In this document: in pieces, positions 18,545 to 29,923 of the stretch
Layout: each line of letters begins with the position of its first letter
Position numbering within the stretch: position 1 is the first letter of the stretch
Source: Bacteroidales bacterium
Lineage (GTDB): Bacteria > Bacteroidota > Bacteroidia > Bacteroidales > UBA932
Assembly: GCA_017509755.1 (NCBI GenBank)
Contig: JAFWOY010000001.1
Coordinates: 62,001-126,000, forward strand
Direction of reading: 5' to 3'
Length of the DNA: 64,000 nt
The notes under the pieces: generated by a model
The model's database searches: none
What the model was told of the DNA's origin: nothing
The model's input: only the letters and a program-made list of their open reading frames with translations
Made by a program: the position numbers and the translations under genes

Positions 18545-20618
18545 AGTCCAGGATTTTTTGTTCAAGATTGGCGCGCAGGACCCGGATCTTCACCGGATCG
18601 CCCAGATGGAAGACCCGGCCCGAAGCCTTGCCCCGCGTTTCGTATTTTTCTTCATCAAACTGATACCAGTCCGTACGGATCTCCCGCAGCGAAATCATGC
18701 CTTCGATCTTCGTCGGCTCGATCTCCACATAAATGCCCCACTCCGTCAGGCCGCTGACATGCCCGTCAAACTGCCGGCCGATCTTGTCCTGCATGAATTC
18801 CACCATCTTGTACTTGATGGAAGCCCGCTCCGCATCCGTGGCAATCTGCTCACGGACCGAACTGTGCTCACAGCAATCCTCGTAATAGAGCTTGTCCTGC
18901 GACGTCGCTCCGTCCATGTACAGCGCCAGCAGCCGGTGCACCATCATGTCAGGATAACGGCGGATCGGCGAAGTGAAATGCGTGTAGTACTGGAAAGCCA
19001 GGCCGTAGTGCCCCACATTGTCCGTAGAATAGCGGGCGCGAGCCATGCTGCGCAGGGCCAGCAGTTGCAGTGCATTCTCCTCCGGCTTGCCCTTGGCCTC
19101 CTTCATCAGCGCATTGAGCGCTCCGGCCGCCTGTTTCGGATCCGACGTGTCGCCCAGCTGATGCCCGAAATTCTTGGCAAAACTGCGCAGGCTGTCGAGC
19201 TTCTCCGGATCGGGATTCTCGTGGATACGATAGACAAAAGTGGGATTCTTGGCCTTGCATTTCTTCGTGGCATATTCCGCGACACAACGGTTGGCCAGCA
19301 GCATGAATTCCTCGATGAGCCAGTTGCTTTCCTTGCTCTCTTTCTGAATGACATCTATCGGCTTGCCTGTCTCGTCCACGAGAACTTTCATCTCAGGCCG
19401 CTCAAACGAGATCGCACCATTGTCGAACCGCTGCTTCCGCAGGATCGCAGCCAGCGCGTGCAGGTCGAGGATCTCGGCGGCCAGCGGGCCTTCCTTCGTC
19501 TCGATGATCTGCTGCGCCTGCTCATAATCGAAGCGATGATCCGAATTGATGACCGTGCGGCCGAACCACTGCCCGATCACCTTGGCCTTGGCATTCATCT
19601 CGAACACCGCACTGTATGTGAGCTTGTCCTCATGGGGTCGCAGCGAGCAGAGTTTGTTGGAGAGTTTTTCCGGCAGCATCGGGATGGTGCGGTCCACCAG
19701 ATAGACAGACGTACCGCGCGCAAACGCCTCCTTGTCAACCGGAGAGCCCGGTTTCACATAGTAGGTCACATCCGCGATGTGGATACCGACCTCCACGTTG
19801 CCGTTGTCCAGTTTCCGGTAGGAGAGAGCATCGTCGAAGTCCTTGGCATCCGTCGGGTCGATGGTAAACGTGGTGACGCCGCGAAAATCGCGCCGGCCGG
19901 CCAGGTCCTTCGGCGTGATCTCTTCCGAAATCTTGTCGGCCGCCTGCTCCACTTCGGGTTCGAAACGGTACGGCAGCTGGTATTCCGCCAGGATGGCGTG
20001 CATCTCGGTATCATTTTCGCCCGGAACACCCAGCACATCCACGATCCGGCCCAGCGGCTCGGCACTGCGTTTGGGCCAGTCGGTCACCAGCACGGCCACC
20101 TTCATGCCATGTTCGGCTTTCTTTCCGCCGATTTCCGGTAGTTCGGCAGGGCCGGCCACATCAATCCGGATATCATAAGGCATGTTCTTGCTTTCGACAA
20201 TGGCCCAGACCTGCCGCCCGCGCACCACCAGGATGCCGATATGCGGCTTGGTGCTGCGGTGGATGATCTTGACCACTTCTCCTTCCAGGCTGCGTCCGCT
20301 GGCTCCGGCCTGGAGTTTCCGTTTCGACACGGCGATCTTCACGAAATCCCCGTTCAGGGCGAAATGCAGTTTCCGCATCGGGACAAAGATGTCTTCTTGC
20401 TGTCCGTCAACCTTAACGAAGCCGAATCCATCCCGCGAGAGCGACACGATGCCCTCAAACTCCTCCAGGCTTTTGGAGCGGCGCTCCGTCGTACGGACCG
20501 GTGCCTCTTCGCCCCGTGCGAGCCTTTTCGCCCGCTTGAGCGCTCCTTCCCGGACAGGGGCTCCCCTTTTGTTGGTATTTTTGCCTTTTTTGCTTCCTTT
20601 GCGGTTCGATATTGCCAT
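18525..20618 (-). CDS. rnr: ribonuclease R
   Basis: 697 residues. Processive 3'-5' exoribonuclease. Order: lysine/arginine-rich N terminus ([15 protein letters not shown]), cold-shock domains ([15 protein letters not shown]), the RNB catalytic domain with [12 protein letters not shown] carrying the metal-binding aspartates and [17 protein letters not shown], and a C-terminal S1 domain ([18 protein letters not shown]). Start 20618 was chosen from the cold-shock/basic N terminus and the -7 element at 20651-20658. The frame is open far upstream, but that region is antisense to gpmI. Confidence 0.95.
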   Translation of the reverse strand: MAISNRKGSKKGKNTNKRGAPVREGALKRAKRLARGEEAPVRTTERRSKSLEEFEGIVSLSRDGFGFVKVDGQQEDIFVPMRKLHFALNGDFVKIAVSKRKLQAGASGRSLEGEVVKIIHRSTKPHIGILVVRGRQVWAIVESKNMPYDIRIDVAGPAELPEIGGKKAEHGMKVAVLVTDWPKRSAEPLGRIVDVLGVPGENDTEMHAILAEYQLPYRFEPEVEQAADKISEEITPKDLAGRRDFRGVTTFTIDPTDAKDFDDALSYRKLDNGNVEVGIHIADVTYYVKPGSPVDKEAFARGTSVYLVDRTIPMLPEKLSNKLCSLRPHEDKLTYSAVFEMNAKAKVIGQWFGRTVINSDHRFDYEQAQQIIETKEGPLAAEILDLHALAAILRKQRFDNGAISFERPEMKVLVDETGKPIDVIQKESKESNWLIEEFMLLANRCVAEYATKKCKAKNPTFVYRIHENPDPEKLDSLRSFAKNFGHQLGDTSDPKQAAGALNALMKEAKGKPEENALQLLALRSMARARYSTDNVGHYGLAFQYYTHFTSPIRRYPDMMVHRLLALYMDGATSQDKLYYEDCCEHSSVREQIATDAERASIKYKMVEFMQDKIGRQFDGHVSGLTEWGIYVEIEPTKIEGMISLREIRTDWYQFDEEKYETRGKASGRVFHLGDPVKIRVLRANLEQKILDYELVEE

Positions 20619-20626
20619 ATATTCCT

Positions 20627-20634
20627 TATTTTTG
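20627..20634 (+). promoter_or_regulatory. -7 element for gpmI
   Basis: TATTTTTG, full consensus, 32 bp before the gpmI ATG. Confidence 0.55.
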
Positions 20635-20650
20635 CGCGATTCCAAGCTAA

Positions 20651-20658
20651 CAAATATA
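20651..20658 (-). promoter_or_regulatory. -7 element for rnr
   Basis: TATATTTG on the minus strand, full consensus, 32 bp before the rnr ATG. It lies downstream of the gpmI -7 element, so the two divergent transcripts overlap at their 5' ends. Confidence 0.55.
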
Positions 20659-20666
20659 CGAAAAAT

Positions 20667-22190
20667 ATGAACAAGAAAGTTCTTTTGATGATTCTCGACG
20701 GCTGGGGTGAAGGCCGTCACGACTATTCCAATGCCATTTGGACCCAGGGTTCCCCGAATATCGATGCCCTGCGGGCAAAATATCCTTCCAGCCACCTGCA
20801 GGCCTGCGGCGAATTCGTCGGCTTGCCCGACGGACAGATGGGCAACTCCGAGGTCGGCCACATGAACCTGGGTGCCGGGCGCGTGGTCTATCAGGACCTG
20901 GTCAAGATCAACATCGCCTGCCGGGAACACAAACTCCTTGCAAATCCCGAGATCAAAGCCGTTTTCGACTATGTGAAGACTTCCGGCAAGAAACTCCACC
21001 TGATGGGACTTACTTCCCACGGCGGTGTCCATTCTTCGCTCGACCATGTGTATGAATTCCTGCGCGTGGCAGCCGGACAAGGGCTCGACAAAGTCTTCGT
21101 CCACGCTTTCATGGACGGTCGCGACACCGACCCGCGCAGCGGCAAAGGCTTCGTGGCAGAGCTCGAAAGCAAGATGGCCGAAACCACCGGCCGTGTCGCC
21201 ACTGTCTGCGGCCGCTTCTACGCCATGGACCGTGACAAGCGCTGGAACCGGATCAAGGATGCCTACGACCTGCTGGTTGAAGGGAAAGGAGCCGCTTTCA
21301 CGTCCGCAACGGAAGGCATCCAGGCCTCCTACGACGCCGACGTGACCGATGAGTTCATCAAACCGATCGTCGTGACCGACGCGGCCGGCGCACCGCTCGC
21401 CAAAATCGAAGAAGGCGACGCCATCATCTTCTACAATTTCCGCAACGACCGCGCCCGCGAACTGACCACCGTCCTGACGCAGCAGGACATGCCGGAAGAA
21501 GGCATGCACACGATTCCGCTTTACTACTGCTGCCTCACGCCGTATGACGCTTCGTTCACCGGTGTCCACATCCTCTTCGACAAAGAACTGGTCCAGGACA
21601 CCCTCGGCGAGACCGTCGCCAAAGCCGGCAAGCGCCAGCTCCGCATCGCCGAAACGGAAAAATACGCGCATGTGACCTTCTTCTTCAACGGAGGCCGGGA
21701 GACCCAGTTTGAAAACGAGGACCGCATCCTCGTCAATTCCCCGAAGGTGCCGACCTATGACCTGCTGCCGCAGATGAGCGCGCCGGAAGTGGCCGAGAAA
21801 CTCATCGACGCCATCCGCAGCGAAAAGGAAGACCTCATCATCCTGAATTTCGCCAACGGCGACATGGTGGGTCACACCGGTATCTACAACTCGATCACCC
21901 GCGCCGTGGCCTGCATCGACAAGTTGGTCGGCCGTGTGGTGGAAGAGGCCCTGGCCAAAGGCTATGTGGTCCTGCTGACCGCCGACCACGGCAACGCCGA
22001 TTTCGCCGTCAACGCCGACGGCACGCCCAACACCGCGCACTCCCTCAACACGGTCCAGTTCGTGGTCATCGGCGCCGGCGATGCTGTCAAGACGGTCAAG
22101 GACGGCGCCCTCTGCAACGTCGCCCCCTCCATCCTCAAACTGATGGGCATCCCGCAGCCTGCCGCCATGACGGCCGAACCGCTGATCTAA
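20667..22190 (+). CDS. gpmI: 2,3-bisphosphoglycerate-independent phosphoglycerate mutase
   Basis: 507 residues, the standard length. Interconverts 3- and 2-phosphoglycerate in glycolysis through a phosphoserine in an alkaline-phosphatase-type fold. The N terminus [12 protein letters not shown] carries a metal-binding Asp. The catalytic Ser is in [29 protein letters not shown] follows, and [10 protein letters not shown] contains the C-terminal metal ligands. The start at 20667 is the first ATG of the conserved N terminus. It is followed by a long inverted repeat that ends transcription facing dnaE. Confidence 0.96.
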   Translation: MNKKVLLMILDGWGEGRHDYSNAIWTQGSPNIDALRAKYPSSHLQACGEFVGLPDGQMGNSEVGHMNLGAGRVVYQDLVKINIACREHKLLANPEIKAVFDYVKTSGKKLHLMGLTSHGGVHSSLDHVYEFLRVAAGQGLDKVFVHAFMDGRDTDPRSGKGFVAELESKMAETTGRVATVCGRFYAMDRDKRWNRIKDAYDLLVEGKGAAFTSATEGIQASYDADVTDEFIKPIVVTDAAGAPLAKIEEGDAIIFYNFRNDRARELTTVLTQQDMPEEGMHTIPLYYCCLTPYDASFTGVHILFDKELVQDTLGETVAKAGKRQLRIAETEKYAHVTFFFNGGRETQFENEDRILVNSPKVPTYDLLPQMSAPEVAEKLIDAIRSEKEDLIILNFANGDMVGHTGIYNSITRAVACIDKLVGRVVEEALAKGYVVLLTADHGNADFAVNADGTPNTAHSLNTVQFVVIGAGDAVKTVKDGALCNVAPSILKLMGIPQPAAMTAEPLI

Positions 22191-22210
22191 GGGTTCTGCC
22201 TTTCCAGCCC

Positions 22211-22304
22211 GGCCGGAGTATTTGAAGCCCCTTCACGGAGTTTTTGCGGGAAGGCTTGTGCGGATAGCCGTAGCGGATGTGAAGGGGCTTCAAATACTCC
22301 GGCC
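22211..22304. terminator. long inverted repeat between convergent gpmI and dnaE
   Basis: A perfect 26-bp inverted repeat (arms 22211-22236 and 22279-22304, beginning GGCCGGAGTATTTGAAGCCC) surrounds a 42-nt loop. It sits exactly between two converging genes, so a bidirectional terminator or RNA-stability hairpin is likely. There is no U-run after either arm, and the arm and loop lengths are unusual for a simple intrinsic terminator. Confidence 0.6.
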
Positions 22305-22310
22305 AGACAA

Positions 22311-25300
22311 CTATAGATCAACCTTCGTCACCAGCCGGTGGCGGAGGTTGTGTTTGTTCAGGAAGTCGTAGAGGACGTAGTCGGGTGACACGGTGATTTT
22401 CGTGGAGAAAAGGGACAGGCGGTCTTCCTGGCCGTCATGCTCGAAAACCAGGTCGATGTAGAGACGGGCGTTGCCTTTGTGGCGCTTGAGTTCTTTGACG
22501 AGCGCGTTGCGCAGTTCCGGCGTGGATTCCCGGAGCGGCAATTCGACATGGACTTCCTTGATGTAGGCGTCCTTGGTGTTGGAGAGCAACGCGATGTTCT
22601 GAATCCGGAGTTCATAGACGGGATCACTGTCCTGTTCGTCTTTCTTGCGGAAACGCTGCTTCGTGGCGCATTTGACCAGCAGGGCGCTCTGGACCTGCGT
22701 GTATTTCATGAACGTCTCGTAATCCTTGCTGAACAGCGAGAACTGGTGGCTGCCCGTATAGTCTTCCAGCGTGAAACGGCAATAGGGCTTGTTGCCGCTC
22801 TTGGTATAGCGGATCTCACATTCCGACACCAGGCCGGCCACAATAAACTCTTTGTTCTGCACGGACTTGTCGGTCTGCAGCGTCCGGTCGATCTCGTCGA
22901 GTTGGGCGATGGTGACAGTCGCGAAAGTGTCGATCTCAAACTTGAAACGGTCCAGCGGGTGCGCCGACAGGTACATGCCCACGCATTCCTTCTCCTTCTT
23001 GAGGAATTCCATCTCATTGTACTCCGGCTGCAACGGCGGGATGGCGGGACGGACCGGCTTGAGTTCCTCCATGTCGCCGAAGAGGCTCATCGTCGCATTC
23101 ATCGTATCGTTCTGATACTTCGAGGCATAACGGAGCAGCGCATCGAGATAGGTGTCGTCCTTGCCGGAGCCGGTTTCGTAAAAGAACTGCGGCCGGGAGA
23201 TTTCGTTGAAACTGTCGAAAGCACCGGCATAGACGAGGCATTCGACGACCTTCCGGTTGATGATGCCCAGCGGCATCCGCTCCACGAAGTCGAAAATATT
23301 CTGGAAAGGACCTCCCTTGCGCCGCTCGGCAATCACCGCGTCGATGACATTGGCGCCGACGCCCTTGATGCCGCCCATGCCGAAGCGGATGTTGCCTTCC
23401 TTGTTGACCGTGAATTCCGTGGAACTCTCATTGATATCGGGACCGAGCACCTGGATCTGCCAGCGACGGGTATCGTCCATGATCTTGGTGATCTCGTCCA
23501 TGTCGTTGAGGTTGCAGCTCATGTTGGCGGCGAAGAATTCCGCCGGATAATGGGCCTTGAGCCAGGCCGTCTGGTAGCTGACCCAAGCGTAGCAGGTGGC
23601 GTGCGACTTGTTGAAGGCATATTCCGCGAAGGCCCGCCAGTCCTGCCAGATCTTTTTCAGGAGCGCGTCGTCGTGCCCGTGGGCCCGGCCGCCCTCCATG
23701 AACTTGACATAGAGTTCCTCCATGTCCTTGATCTTCTTCTTGCCCATCGCCTTGCGAAGCTTGTCCGCCTGGCCTTTGGTGAAACCGGCCAGTTTCTGCG
23801 ACAGCAGCATCACCTGCTCCTGATAGACCGTGATACCGTAGGTATCCTGCAGATACTCTTCCATCTCCGGCGTATCGTAGGTAATCGGCTTGATGCCCAG
23901 TTTGCGGTCTACAAAATCAGGGATGTAATCCATCGGGCCCGGCCGGTAGAGGGCGTTCATGGCAATCAGGTCCTCGAATCGCTCGGGATGGAGTCGCTGC
24001 AGCCATTCCTTCATGCCGGGCGACTCAAACTGGAAGATCGAGGTCGTGTCGCCGCGGCCGTAGAGGGCGTAGGTTTCCGGATCGTCGATGGGAATCGCTT
24101 CGATATCGATATCCACGCCGTGGCCTTCCTTGATCAGGTCGAGCGTTTTGTGGATGATGGACAGGGTGTTGAGTCCCAGGAAGTCCATCTTCAGCAAGCC
24201 GCATTCCTCGATGTAGTGGCCGTCATATTGCGAAGTCCAGACGTCTTCGCCCGTATCCTTGTCTTTCGACAGGCAGATGGGAATGTAATCGCTCAGGTTG
24301 CCGGGGCCGATGATTGTGGCGCAGGCGTGCATGCCGACCTGGCGGATGCTGCCTTCCAGCTGTTCTGCATACTCGAGAACCTCCTTGTTGAGGTCGTTAT
24401 GTTCTTTGGCCAGTTCTTCCTTGAATTCCGGCACCAGCCGGAAGCAGTTCTTGAGCGTGATCTTGACGTTCTTCTCTTCTGTCTCCCCCTTTTCGTTCTT
24501 CACGCGCTCGCTCAGGCGGGCCGGCACCATTTTCGAGAGGCGGTTGCTCTCGTCGATGGACACATGGCTGATGCGCGCCACGTCCTTGATGGCCCCCTTG
24601 GCGAGCATCGTGCCGAAAGTGATGACACGAGACACGTGGTCCTCCCCGTATGTCTGCTCGACATAGCGGTGCGCTGCTTCCAGGTTCTCGAAATCCACGT
24701 CGATATCCGGCATCGAGATCCGTTCCGGATTGAGGAAACGCTCGAACAGGAGCTGATACTTGATCGGGTCCAGATTGGTGATCCACAAGCAATAAGCCAC
24801 CACACTGCCCGCAGCGGAACCACGCCCCGGACCGACCAGCCAGCCCTGCTTGCGCATCGCCCGGATATAATCCTGTACGATCAGGAAGTAATCGGGAAAG
24901 CCCATGGACGAGATCGTCTTCAGTTCGAAGGCGATGCGCTCGGCCTGCTCGTCCGTCAGGGTCTGGCCGTAACGGATCTTCGCCCCTTCATAGGTCAAGT
25001 GGCAGAGGTACGCTACCGACTGGCAGAAAGCGTCGCCCCGGTAACGGCCCTTCGGGTCGTTTTTGCCGGCTTCGATGAATTCACGGTACGTTTCCAGATG
25101 CTTGTCGATGTCGCGAAGGAAGGCTTCGTCGATCTGGTATTTCGGCAGGATGTAGTCGTGGTCGATCTTGTATAATTCCACTTTGTCGGCCACTTCCCGG
25201 GTACGGGCAATGACCTCCGGATGGTCCGGGAAGAGCACCGCCATTTCTTCCTCACTCTTGAGATATTCCTGCTGGGTATAGCGCAGGCGCTTGGGGTCGT

Positions 25301-26042
25301 CGATGTCGGAATTGGTGGTCAGGCAGATGAGGCGGTCGTGCGCCGGGCCATCTTCCTTACGGATGAAGTGGACGTCGTTGGTGGCCACCACCGGGACGTC
25401 CAACTCTTCAGCGAGCTGGAAGATCACGGGGTTGACTTCCATCTGCGCCCGGTACACATCGTCGTCGAGGCCGGGCACTTCGGTCTTGTGCTTCATCACC
25501 TCGAGATAATAGTCTTCCCCGAAGACGCGCTTGTGCCACCGGATCGCTTCACGGGCCGCTTCGATGTTGCCGTCCATGATGTCGCGGGGAATCTCACCGG
25601 CCAGGCAGGCGGAGCAGCAGATGAGATTCTCATGGTAGCGCTCGATCACCTCATGTGACACGCGCGGCTTGTAATACATGCCGTGCACATGCCCTTCCGT
25701 GCAGATTTTCATCAGGTTCCGATAGCCTTCGTAGTTCTTGGCCAGCAAGGTCAGGTGGTAATACCTGCGATGGTCGTTGTCCTTGAGCCGATGGTCATAG
25801 TGACGGGTCACATAGACCTCGCAGCCGATGATGGGCTTGACGATGGGCTGCTTGTCCGCACCGAGATTCGACTTGTCGTAAGCGAACTTGAAGAACTCCT
25901 TCACGCCATACATGTTGCCGTGGTCGGTAATGGCCAAAGCCGGCATCCCGAGCTCCCGGGCCCGCTCAAACAGCTTCCCGATATCGGAAAGACCGTCAAG
26001 AATCGAATACTGCGTGTGGACATGAAGGTGTACGAAGGACAT
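22311..26042 (-). CDS. dnaE: DNA polymerase III alpha subunit
   Basis: 1243 residues, normal for Bacteroidetes DnaE. The replicative polymerase. The N-terminal PHP domain begins at FVHLHVHTQYSILDGLSDIG and includes ITDHGNMYG. The polymerase core has GPGRGSAAGS and the catalytic aspartates in MPDIDVDFE. Helix-hairpin-helix and OB-fold regions lie in the C-terminal third. The start at 26042 is the family start. Upstream, CACCTTTG on the minus strand (26050-26057) is a one-mismatch -7 element only 7 bp before the ATG. Its 3' end faces gpmI across the inverted repeat. Confidence 0.97.
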   Translation of the reverse strand: MSFVHLHVHTQYSILDGLSDIGKLFERARELGMPALAITDHGNMYGVKEFFKFAYDKSNLGADKQPIVKPIIGCEVYVTRHYDHRLKDNDHRRYYHLTLLAKNYEGYRNLMKICTEGHVHGMYYKPRVSHEVIERYHENLICCSACLAGEIPRDIMDGNIEAAREAIRWHKRVFGEDYYLEVMKHKTEVPGLDDDVYRAQMEVNPVIFQLAEELDVPVVATNDVHFIRKEDGPAHDRLICLTTNSDIDDPKRLRYTQQEYLKSEEEMAVLFPDHPEVIARTREVADKVELYKIDHDYILPKYQIDEAFLRDIDKHLETYREFIEAGKNDPKGRYRGDAFCQSVAYLCHLTYEGAKIRYGQTLTDEQAERIAFELKTISSMGFPDYFLIVQDYIRAMRKQGWLVGPGRGSAAGSVVAYCLWITNLDPIKYQLLFERFLNPERISMPDIDVDFENLEAAHRYVEQTYGEDHVSRVITFGTMLAKGAIKDVARISHVSIDESNRLSKMVPARLSERVKNEKGETEEKNVKITLKNCFRLVPEFKEELAKEHNDLNKEVLEYAEQLEGSIRQVGMHACATIIGPGNLSDYIPICLSKDKDTGEDVWTSQYDGHYIEECGLLKMDFLGLNTLSIIHKTLDLIKEGHGVDIDIEAIPIDDPETYALYGRGDTTSIFQFESPGMKEWLQRLHPERFEDLIAMNALYRPGPMDYIPDFVDRKLGIKPITYDTPEMEEYLQDTYGITVYQEQVMLLSQKLAGFTKGQADKLRKAMGKKKIKDMEELYVKFMEGGRAHGHDDALLKKIWQDWRAFAEYAFNKSHATCYAWVSYQTAWLKAHYPAEFFAANMSCNLNDMDEITKIMDDTRRWQIQVLGPDINESSTEFTVNKEGNIRFGMGGIKGVGANVIDAVIAERRKGGPFQNIFDFVERMPLGIINRKVVECLVYAGAFDSFNEISRPQFFYETGSGKDDTYLDALLRYASKYQNDTMNATMSLFGDMEELKPVRPAIPPLQPEYNEMEFLKKEKECVGMYLSAHPLDRFKFEIDTFATVTIAQLDEIDRTLQTDKSVQNKEFIVAGLVSECEIRYTKSGNKPYCRFTLEDYTGSHQFSLFSKDYETFMKYTQVQSALLVKCATKQRFRKKDEQDSDPVYELRIQNIALLSNTKDAYIKEVHVELPLRESTPELRNALVKELKRHKGNARLYIDLVFEHDGQEDRLSLFSTKITVSPDYVLYDFLNKHNLRHRLVTKVDL

Positions 26043-26135
26043 AAGGCAACAAAGGTGTGGAAAAACAAAGCAAGATACCGAAAAAACCGCGGACTTGCAA
26101 AAAAACATCCGATGGACGCCCGCCGGGCACAACCA

Positions 26136-26202
26136 GGCACAAAAACGTGCCCCGGCCGGCAAATCAGCGCGGTCGGGGCACCATTCAGCGGGTTTTTGTG
26201 CC
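26136..26202 (-). terminator. nested-hairpin terminator after groEL
   Basis: An outer 11-bp perfect stem (26136-26146 with 26192-26202) and an inner 12-bp stem with one G-T pair (26147-26158 with 26170-26181) stack on one side, with a 10-nt bulge on the other. On the minus strand the inner GC-rich hairpin is followed by GTTTTTG, an intrinsic-terminator layout just past the groEL stop. Confidence 0.75.
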
Positions 26203-26206
26203 CGGC

Positions 26207-28125
<1,919 letters not shown>

Positions 28126-28152
28126 GATTGGTATTTTTTACGTTTTATTGAT

Positions 28153-28160
28153 TACTTTTG
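28153..28160 (+). promoter_or_regulatory. -7 element for the DUF5106 lipoprotein gene
   Basis: TACTTTTG, full consensus, 38 bp before the ATG at 28199. Confidence 0.5.
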
Positions 28161-28198
28161 CCCCTGCTTAAGGCAAATTAGATGCCAACACCCGGACT

Positions 28199-29014
28199 AT
28201 GACAAAATGTCACTTTCTTCTCCTGGCAGCCTCGTTGCTGCTGCTTGTTTCCTGCAAACCAGAACCGAAAGGACCTTCTCTTTCGCAATACGGCGCCCAG
28301 TCGGAGGCGACCCAAAACGCGTTGTTTGAGCAATATGTCCTGACGTTGCTGGCATCCCCGCCCGAAAGGGCGCGCCAACTGCAGGACAGCATCATGACCG
28401 TGGCCGAAAGCGACAGCACCGAGTGGCAGCGGATCACAAAGCTCGAAGAACTCTACCTGCTCGATCCGAACAGTCCCTACCGCAACGAAGAATTGTTCAT
28501 CCCGGTCCTGGAGCATTTCGCCGCATCCCCGCTGGCCAGTGAGGAACAGCGCGCCCACGCGGCCTGGCTAGCGCCGCGCATCACGCTCAACCGTCCGGGA
28601 CAGGTCGCGGCCGATTTTGATTTCATCTCGCCGAAAGGACGGCGCGAGAATCTCCATGCGACGATCGACGCCCGCAAGCCGCAGCGTACCCTTCTCTTTT
28701 TCAGCAATCCGGGTTGCCCGAACTGCAAGGAGATCACCGAGTCTTTGTCCCAAGACCTGGGAATCCAGGCGATGATGGAAGACGGTCGCCTGCTGGTCGT
28801 GAACATCTATCCGGACGAAGACGTGCAGGCCTGGCTCGACTATCTCCCGAACTACCCGGCGGAGTGGGTCTGCGGGTACGATCCCGACCAGCTGCTCAAC
28901 AGCAACACCGTGTACTGGCTCCGCGCCATCCCGTCGCTCTACCTGCTTGACGAACAAAAGCGGGTCATCCTCAAGGATGCCCCGCTGAATTTCCTGCTCG
29001 CCGCCCTCCGTTAA
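28199..29014 (+). CDS. DUF5106-type lipoprotein with thioredoxin-like fold
   Basis: 271 residues. Signal peptide with lipobox LLLLVSC (Cys at about residue 19). The C-terminal half resembles a thioredoxin fold with LLFFSNPGCPNCKEI, giving a CPNC active-site pair, and IPSLYLLDEQKRVILKDA with the cis-Pro. The N-terminal helical part matches the DUF5106 pattern of Bacteroidetes. A periplasm-facing disulfide or redox role is likely, but no partner is encoded nearby. Its 3' end overlaps convergent ispE by 4 bp. Confidence 0.8.
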   Translation: MTKCHFLLLAASLLLLVSCKPEPKGPSLSQYGAQSEATQNALFEQYVLTLLASPPERARQLQDSIMTVAESDSTEWQRITKLEELYLLDPNSPYRNEELFIPVLEHFAASPLASEEQRAHAAWLAPRITLNRPGQVAADFDFISPKGRRENLHATIDARKPQRTLLFFSNPGCPNCKEITESLSQDLGIQAMMEDGRLLVVNIYPDEDVQAWLDYLPNYPAEWVCGYDPDQLLNSNTVYWLRAIPSLYLLDEQKRVILKDAPLNFLLAALR

Positions 29015-29751
29015 TAAATCCCGAACAGCGCCGAACCGCTGCCCGACATCGCCACATACAGGGCACCGTCCGCATAGATTGCATCCCGGGCCGCCGCCAG
29101 GGACGGATGCCGGGCAAAGACCGTTTCCTCGAAATCATTGACAAGCAGACCCCGCCACTCGGCGACAGGCCGCTGCACGATCGCCTCGATGTGCTCCGCC
29201 GGTTCGTGCGGCGTAATGCCCGCATACGCCTCCCGCGTCGATACGAAGACCGACTGCGGAAAAATGCGCAACGGATGGTCTCCCAGTGAGAAATCCAGCG
29301 GCGTGAGGATTTCGCCGCGGCCCCGGGCCAGCATCGGCCGGTTGTAGATGAAAAAGGCGCAGTCGCTGCCTAAACGGGCGGCCAACCCGGAAAGCGTTTC
29401 CAAAGACAAACCGAGGGAGAAAAGATCGTTCAGGCCGCTGAGCGTAAAGGCCGCATCGGCTGAACCGCCACCGAGTCCGGCGCCCATCGGAATCTTTTTA
29501 TAGAGACCGATCTCGACGGGAGGGATATCGTAGCTGTCATGCAGCAGTTTCCAAGCTTTTTCGCAGAGATTCTCTCCTTCCACCGTGGCACCGTACACCC
29601 GCATCCGGAAGGTATCCGCATGGGTCAGCTCCAGGATGTCGCAGATGGACGGGACCGGATAAAAGAGGGTCTCAATGTCGTGATACCCGTCGGAACGCTT
29701 CCGTACGACATTGAGGCCCAGGTTTATCTTTGCATTGGGATAGAGCAGCAT
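29011..29751 (-). CDS. ispE: 4-diphosphocytidyl-2-C-methyl-D-erythritol kinase
   Basis: 246 residues, a little short for the family. GHMP-fold kinase of the non-mevalonate isoprenoid pathway. The N terminus YPNAKINLGLNVVRKRSDGYHDIET is the family signature. The ATP-binding motif is PMGAGLGGGSADAAF, and the C terminus has MSGSGSALFGIY. The start at 29751 is clear. A one-mismatch -7 element (TACCTTCG) lies at 29776-29783 on the minus strand. It works in the same overall pathway as the polyprenyl synthase at 12635-13612, but the two are not linked as an operon. Confidence 0.95.
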   Translation of the reverse strand: MLLYPNAKINLGLNVVRKRSDGYHDIETLFYPVPSICDILELTHADTFRMRVYGATVEGENLCEKAWKLLHDSYDIPPVEIGLYKKIPMGAGLGGGSADAAFTLSGLNDLFSLGLSLETLSGLAARLGSDCAFFIYNRPMLARGRGEILTPLDFSLGDHPLRIFPQSVFVSTREAYAGITPHEPAEHIEAIVQRPVAEWRGLLVNDFEETVFARHPSLAAARDAIYADGALYVAMSGSGSALFGIY

Positions 29752-29846
29752 CGGCTTGTTTTGACTAACGGACTACGAAGGTACGGCAAAAAGGGACGCG
29801 ATAGAAGACACCCCGGCGCTTTTTTTCAACACCGCCATAAACAACT

Positions 29847-29910
29847 ACGCATTTTGCGTGTTTTCTTACTCAAATTGAGTGATTCACTCCCTGGTTTTTT
29901 GCTAACTTTG
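29847..29910 (+). promoter_or_regulatory. promoter P1 with paired AraC-type half-sites
   Basis: Two half-sites, ACGCATTTTGCGT (29847-29859) and ACTCAAATTGAGT (29868-29880), start 21 bp apart. The -7 element TAACTTTG at 29903-29910 begins 35 bp after the second. The ATG follows at 29924. The same geometry recurs at 39021-39084. The predicted binder is the XylR-type regulator encoded at the end of this operon. Confidence 0.65.
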
Positions 29911-29923
29911 TACAAATAAAGGC

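Noticed and set aside
20619..22040. A long N-terminal extension of rnr on the minus strand.
   Set aside because: The extension is antisense to gpmI, and the RNase R N terminus and its -7 element place the start at 20618.
22437..25175. A 912-codon plus-strand open frame inside dnaE.
   Set aside because: Antisense shadow of dnaE, which has unmistakable polymerase motifs.
28126..28198. A CIRCE heat-shock operator upstream of groES.
   Set aside because: No TTAGCACTC-N9-GAGTGCTAA palindrome or near match is present.
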